64,000 nt of DNA. Origin: Edaphochlamys debaryana (Eukaryota > Chlorophyta > Chlorophyceae > Chlamydomonadales). The stretch covers positions 620,001-684,000 of the forward strand of contig JAEHOE010000053.1 of assembly GCA_016858145.1 (NCBI GenBank). The letters are read 5' to 3'. Position 1 is the first letter of the stretch, and each line of letters starts with the position of its first letter. Under the pieces are notes generated by a model. It was not told where the DNA came from, did not search any database, and worked only from the letters and a program-made list of their open reading frames with translations. Both the position numbers and the translations under genes were made by a program. This document shows positions 59,913 through 64,000 of this stretch, one piece after another.

Positions 59913-60701
59913 GGCGAGGAGGTCAGGTGTGGGGCATCGGTTCGAGAGGCGAGGGCGAGGAGGTTCGAGCGGCGAGGGCGAGGAGGGCGAGGGTTGGGGA
60001 AGGGATCGAGTGCAGGGATAAAGGGGAGGATGCGGCAGCTGCTGACTGGTAGCAACCACAACCACCTTCTGCGGCGCGGGCTGGGCAGGGCAGGAGGACA
60101 GGGGGAGGGCTGCGGCCAATCATACCAAGCATTGACAGGGACTATGGTCAAACGCTCGCCATAGTCGGAGTGGCTGCCAGGAGCACTGTGATAAGATTCT
60201 GCGACGCAATGGATGGGCGTGGAGGCATAGATAAAAGGGTATCGGACGTAATCCAAGTCAGTTGCGGTGGCAACGATAATGTCAGCAGAAGGTACGGTAG
60301 ATGCGGGGAAATCAGACGTGAGCCAAGTGGTTACAACTGTGCAACGCAGACGATGCCTTTGTCGTGCCAGCGTTCAACGTATCCATTTCCATCCTCAATT
60401 CGTCCGTGAAAGCGTAGCCACACTACCATCAATGCACATGCAAGATCTGTTCGTTGCCGATTGGGTTCCACACTCCAAATGTAGGAGTGCACAGGTACCA
60501 ACCTCATCCATCTTCACCCCGTTGCATTTCCCTGACACCCCCCGTTAGCAGACATGTCCCGGTACTAATAAGCACAACCCAACCATAGCTCTTCTGTCTT
60601 CTCCAGTGCGTATCATACAACTTATCTGGGGAAACACGTCAACTAGATGAGCTCATACTAACAGTCTTGCAAACCGATTACTCGCGCGCATGTCCGGGAG
60701 C
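59913..60701. other. Convergent intergenic region
   Basis: Holds facing 3' UTRs. Just after the MOR1-like stop lies a ~23-bp unit (ttcgag-ggcgagggcgagg) repeated about twice (59940-59990). TTACA at 60331-60335 is TGTAA for the minus-strand methyltransferase gene. No gene seen. Confidence 0.5.
60331..60335 (-). terminator. TGTAA poly(A) signal, methyltransferase gene
   Basis: Minus-strand TGTAA lies about 370 nt after the stop at 60702. Confidence 0.5.
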
Positions 60702-63448
60702 TCACAGCGCCGTCAGCAGGCGCAGCAGCTGGGGGGAGATGTCGTCCTCAGCGGCGGCCGGCGCCGCCTCCACCTCGTGGTACACCTGAGAGGGGGGGCG
60801 GGGACAGGGCCAAAGAGATGACGTGGGTTGACAGTCAAAAGCGACAGGCAGAACGACGCATCAAATTAGTATCACCCCGACGAAGCGCAACGACTCTGCT
60901 TACCGTCAGACCGGCAGCGCCGCCGCCGTTGCCGTTGTGGCCGTTGCCGTTGATGTGGCCATTGCCGTCCGCGTGGTGGCCGTTGCCGTTGCTGTGGCCG
61001 TTGCTGCTGGGCTGGGGCGCCGCGGCGGCGGTCTTGCGGGGCGGCAGGTCGGCGCGCTCGAACAGGACTCCCGCCAGCAGGTAGGTGCCGCCTGTGGTTA
61101 AGGAAGGTGGGGGACATGTGGTGCACATGACCAAACCCAGCCAAGCGCAAGCACACCGTGGCGTGCGTGGCAGAACGGTGGGGATGATCTTAACACGCAA
61201 CTGTGTGCTGAGTTGATGGGTGAAACGTTCCAAGGCGAGGGGGAAGACGCAAGCACGTCAACTTATGCTAAGCAGGGCATGAAGGCGGGAGCTTGTGCAC
61301 AGCCCTGTCGCTCAGCGGAACACATCGCCTCACCCGAGTAGAAGGCCTCGCCGCGGGAGTGCATGGCGGTGATCCAGTTGCGGACCTGGTGGGAAGGCCA
61401 AACATAGGTTGGAACCTTTCAAACACCCCACCTGACACTCGATCCGGTAACGGCGTTCAACATACTCCAATTGTACCTCTCGACCCAACACCCACACCCA
61501 CACCCACACCCACACCCACACCCACACCCACACCCACACCCACACCCACACCCACACCCACACCCGGTACCTGGGTGTGCAGACCATCCAATCGTAGTCA
61601 AGACCAGACGCGCACCCACAGTCACGACGCACTCATAGACCCGACCCATGCCACCCAGTATTTCCAAGTAAGCGCACCTTGGGCTGGCTGGAGTAGGTGC
61701 CGAAGGACAGGGGGGTAACCAGGAAGTCCACCACGCGGTAGCCGCAGGCGGCGGCGTGGCGCAGCACGGCGGCGGGGTTGGAGTAACTGGCCACCAGCAG
61801 CATGGCGTAGGGAAAGCGCAGGGACAGCAGGTCCTGCGGGCGGGGAGGCGCGTACGAGGGGCGCGGAGAGCGCCGAGGTCAACGGGGGCTTTGATGGGGA
61901 GGTTTAGAGGCTATGGTTGGAAGCAAAGCGGGGAGGGCAGAGGCTCGGCCGATGCATTTAGAACCCGTGTGGCCTGATTGAATGAATGAGCAGCAGGCAG
62001 TTTGGGGGGCTCACCCGGGTCAGCGCGGCGCCGTCTACGCCGCCGAAGAGCTCGGGCATGAGGATGTCGGCGTCGGGCGCGGGCAGGTAGGGCGGGTTGG
62101 AGATGAGGCAGTGCGAGCCGGCGGCGGGGGAGTCGGGGGAGGAGGTGCCGGCGTAGAAGCAGCAGTTGTGGATCTGGCAGGGGGGAAGGGACGGCAGAGC
62201 ACGCGTCAGCCGGCGTGCGGGAGCTAGCAAAGCAGGAACGAAGGTAGGATGCAGGAAATCTGTCATGTAGTCAACAAACCCGCTCCCGCACCTGGTACTG
62301 CTCGCCCAGGCCGTAGGCGTGCTCCCGCGCCAGCGCCGCGGCGGTGGGGTTGAGCTCGAAGCCGTGCACGGCGCCGGGGAAGCGGCACTTGGTCAGCGCG
62401 GAGATCTGTGTTGGGCGGGAGGGGCAGGGAGGGAGGAGGGCAACGGTAAAGCATCGGAAGGTGGAACACGTGGCCACCGGCATCAGGCAGGTTCCTCATG
62501 CCGGCGGGAGCACCGGCGCACGGCGTGGGCGCGATTTGCGGCGCTTACCACGGGGGTGCCGTCGCCCGTACCGAACTCCACCACCCGGAGGGAGCCGCCC
62601 TGCGAGGGCGGCTGCGGCGGAGGGCTGCCGGCGGAGGCGTCCGCGGCGGCGGCAAGCGGGGCAGCGGAGGCGCCGGCGGGGGCCGTGAGGCCGCCGCGCT
62701 CGGCGTGGCGGGAGGCGGCCAGCGGCAGGAGCTTCTCCAGCGCCTGGGGGGCGGAGAACGAGGGATGCAGAGGTAAGCGCCCAGGATACGTATGGGAGGT
62801 AAGAGAGGGTGCTGAGGGTGGGGCTGGGATGAAGTGCGGGGCAAGCATGGGCAGGCGTCCGGTGCGGGCGGCGGTTCAGCAAGGGGAGCCTAGTGGAAGT
62901 GCCGTATCATGCCCTCCCCACCTGGGAGTAGAAGAGGGACTCCTCGGCGCACTGGAACACCTCTGCCGCCGTGTAGGTGCGGCTGGGGGGGGGGTGCAAG
63001 AATAAGGACATAGCAGGGGAAAGGTGGGTAGGTGATCTGGGGAAGGCTCTCTAGCGCGGGGGTTCGTAGGGTAGCCGGGGGAAGCTGCGGCACACGCTCA
63101 GGGACCCTAAACCCACCGGCCCGAGTCAACAAGCTCCGTCGTCTCGACCGCCGCCGGCGCCTCAGGACCAGCAGGCGCGGCGGCGAGCTCCACCTCCGCC
63201 GCCTCGGCGGCGGACCGGCCGGCGGCGACGTCAGCGGCGACGACCCGGCAGCGGCGGCTCAGCCCGACGCCGCCGCTGCCGCCGCAGGGCGGCCCGGCGG
63301 CGGACGAGGGAATGGCCCTCCCGAGCATGTTGAGCGAGAGCGGGCCGAAGGTGCTGTGGGGCGTGGAGTGGAGGTGCTGTCCCAGCTGGAGCCGCGTCGA
63401 ACCGGAGGCGCCGGAGACGGGAGCAGACGCAGCGACGGCAGAGCGCAT
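60702..63448 (-). CDS. NPPY-motif SAM methyltransferase, probably plastid-targeted, ~446 aa
   Basis: Nine minus-strand exons in phase: 63448-63117, 62982-62922, 62743-62549, 62405-62292, 62173-62015, 61833-61678, 61385-61334, 61091-60904, 60785-60702. About 110 N-terminal residues are Ala/Ser/Arg-rich with few acids at the start, like an algal chloroplast transit peptide. SAM motif I is VVEFGTGDG (~184-192), followed by GFELNP (acidic SAM-ribose segment) and SNPPYLP (~259-265). NPPY is typical of HemK/PrmC, N6-adenine and MTS-type enzymes that methylate an amide or amino nitrogen. The substrate is not evident. The C-terminal part has an Asn-Gly-His tract (residues ~395-415). The start was chosen as the ATG giving the shortest transit-like leader; the frame is open further upstream. 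Confidence 0.8.
61488..61565 (+). repeat. (CCCACA)n hexamer microsatellite
   Basis: About 13 uninterrupted copies of a hexamer lie in the methyltransferase intron between exons at 61678 and 61385. It is not the TTTTAGGG telomere repeat of these algae. Confidence 0.95.
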
Positions 63449-64000
63449 TGCAGAAAGCGCGTGGAGAGCAGCAGAGCGGAGCGGTGCGCGCGGAGGGCCG
63501 GAGTAAAGCGGTGCGGAGGTGAGCTTGCAGACACGTGCTAGGGGCTTGCGTCGCAACGTGGGTCGTCGAAACACGCCACTGGGCGAGACGCGAACTGCGA
63601 TGGCTTGTTGAGGGATGCGAGCAGCGAATGAGCGCAGCGGGCGAGCGGGGTCTGCAAGCGCGGGGCGGGGCGCGGCGGCTAAGTGGCCAAGTCGGATTCG
63701 CGATGGGCCCCTAGATCCCGCCGGCGCGTCATCGCAAGCATCCCCGGCCAGGCGTCGTGGCCTCGCCGCCGCCCAGACCCACGCTCTCCTGGCCTCTCTT
63801 GCTCCACAGAAGAGCAGCCCTGCTTTCGTCCGCGGCAAGCACGTTTTCGCGAGTCGACAACACTTCCTGTGCCCGTTGCGCGCTGCTTTCTCGCGCCCGC
63901 ATTCGCAAAGCGCTCGATTCAACACACTAGCACCGAGCTTGAAGCACAAGAAGCTCTGCCAACACGAATGCTCCTCGCCGGCAAGCGCGCCAGCGCCGCC
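63449..64000. other. Upstream region of the methyltransferase gene
   Basis: The minus-strand frame stays open to 63949, so part could be coding if translation starts earlier. Otherwise it is promoter and 5' UTR. No other feature seen before the window ends. Confidence 0.4.

Noticed and set aside
61488..61565. Interstitial telomere repeat
   Set aside because: The unit is CCCACA, not the TTTTAGGG type expected in these algae. A plain microsatellite in an intron.

Overview
The window looks like nuclear DNA of a chlamydomonadalean (volvocine-type) green alga. It is very GC-rich, its genes are broken by many short GT-AG (and a few GC-AG) introns, several 3' ends carry the TGTAA poly(A) signal used by these algae, and several products have signal peptides with proline-rich (SPP/PPKPP/PSYPP) cell-wall segments. 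All gene models below were spliced by hand from reading frame and phase; no alignment was run.

Layout, left to right: 3' end of an unidentified gene (to 364); R2R3-MYB transcription factor (1248-5201, +); chlorophyllase-like hydrolase (6905-9271, -), head-to-head at 213 bp with a plant-type O-methyltransferase (9485-11729, +); a cluster of three secreted glyoxal/galactose-oxidase-type copper radical oxidases, copy A (12867-19263, -), copy B (20456-27450, +) and copy C (28470-33544, +); a small secreted Tyr/Pro-rich wall protein (34655-35170, -); about 3 kb with no gene I can support; a DUF506/PDDEXK-like gene (38286 to about 39497, -, 5' end unresolved); a double-HotDog acyl-CoA thioesterase (40445-44627, +); a small secreted protein (45647-46093, +); the XMAP215/MOR1 TOG-domain microtubule polymerase (47076-59912, +, 45 exons); and an NPPY-motif methyltransferase, probably plastid-targeted (60702-63448, -).

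The most interesting region is 12.8-33.6 kb. The three oxidases share one catalytic exon pattern and keep the residues expected for the Cys-Tyr radical copper site. A and B also carry two copies of a Cys-rich module that I do not recognise, while C has a long PPKPP rod instead. The cluster shows patchy sequence exchange between copies, one precise intron loss, expanding minisatellites, and a ~600-bp intron that is conserved in all three copies although most other introns have diverged between A and B. The likely shared role is H2O2-producing oxidation in the extracellular matrix, which is an inference from the family and the signal peptides.
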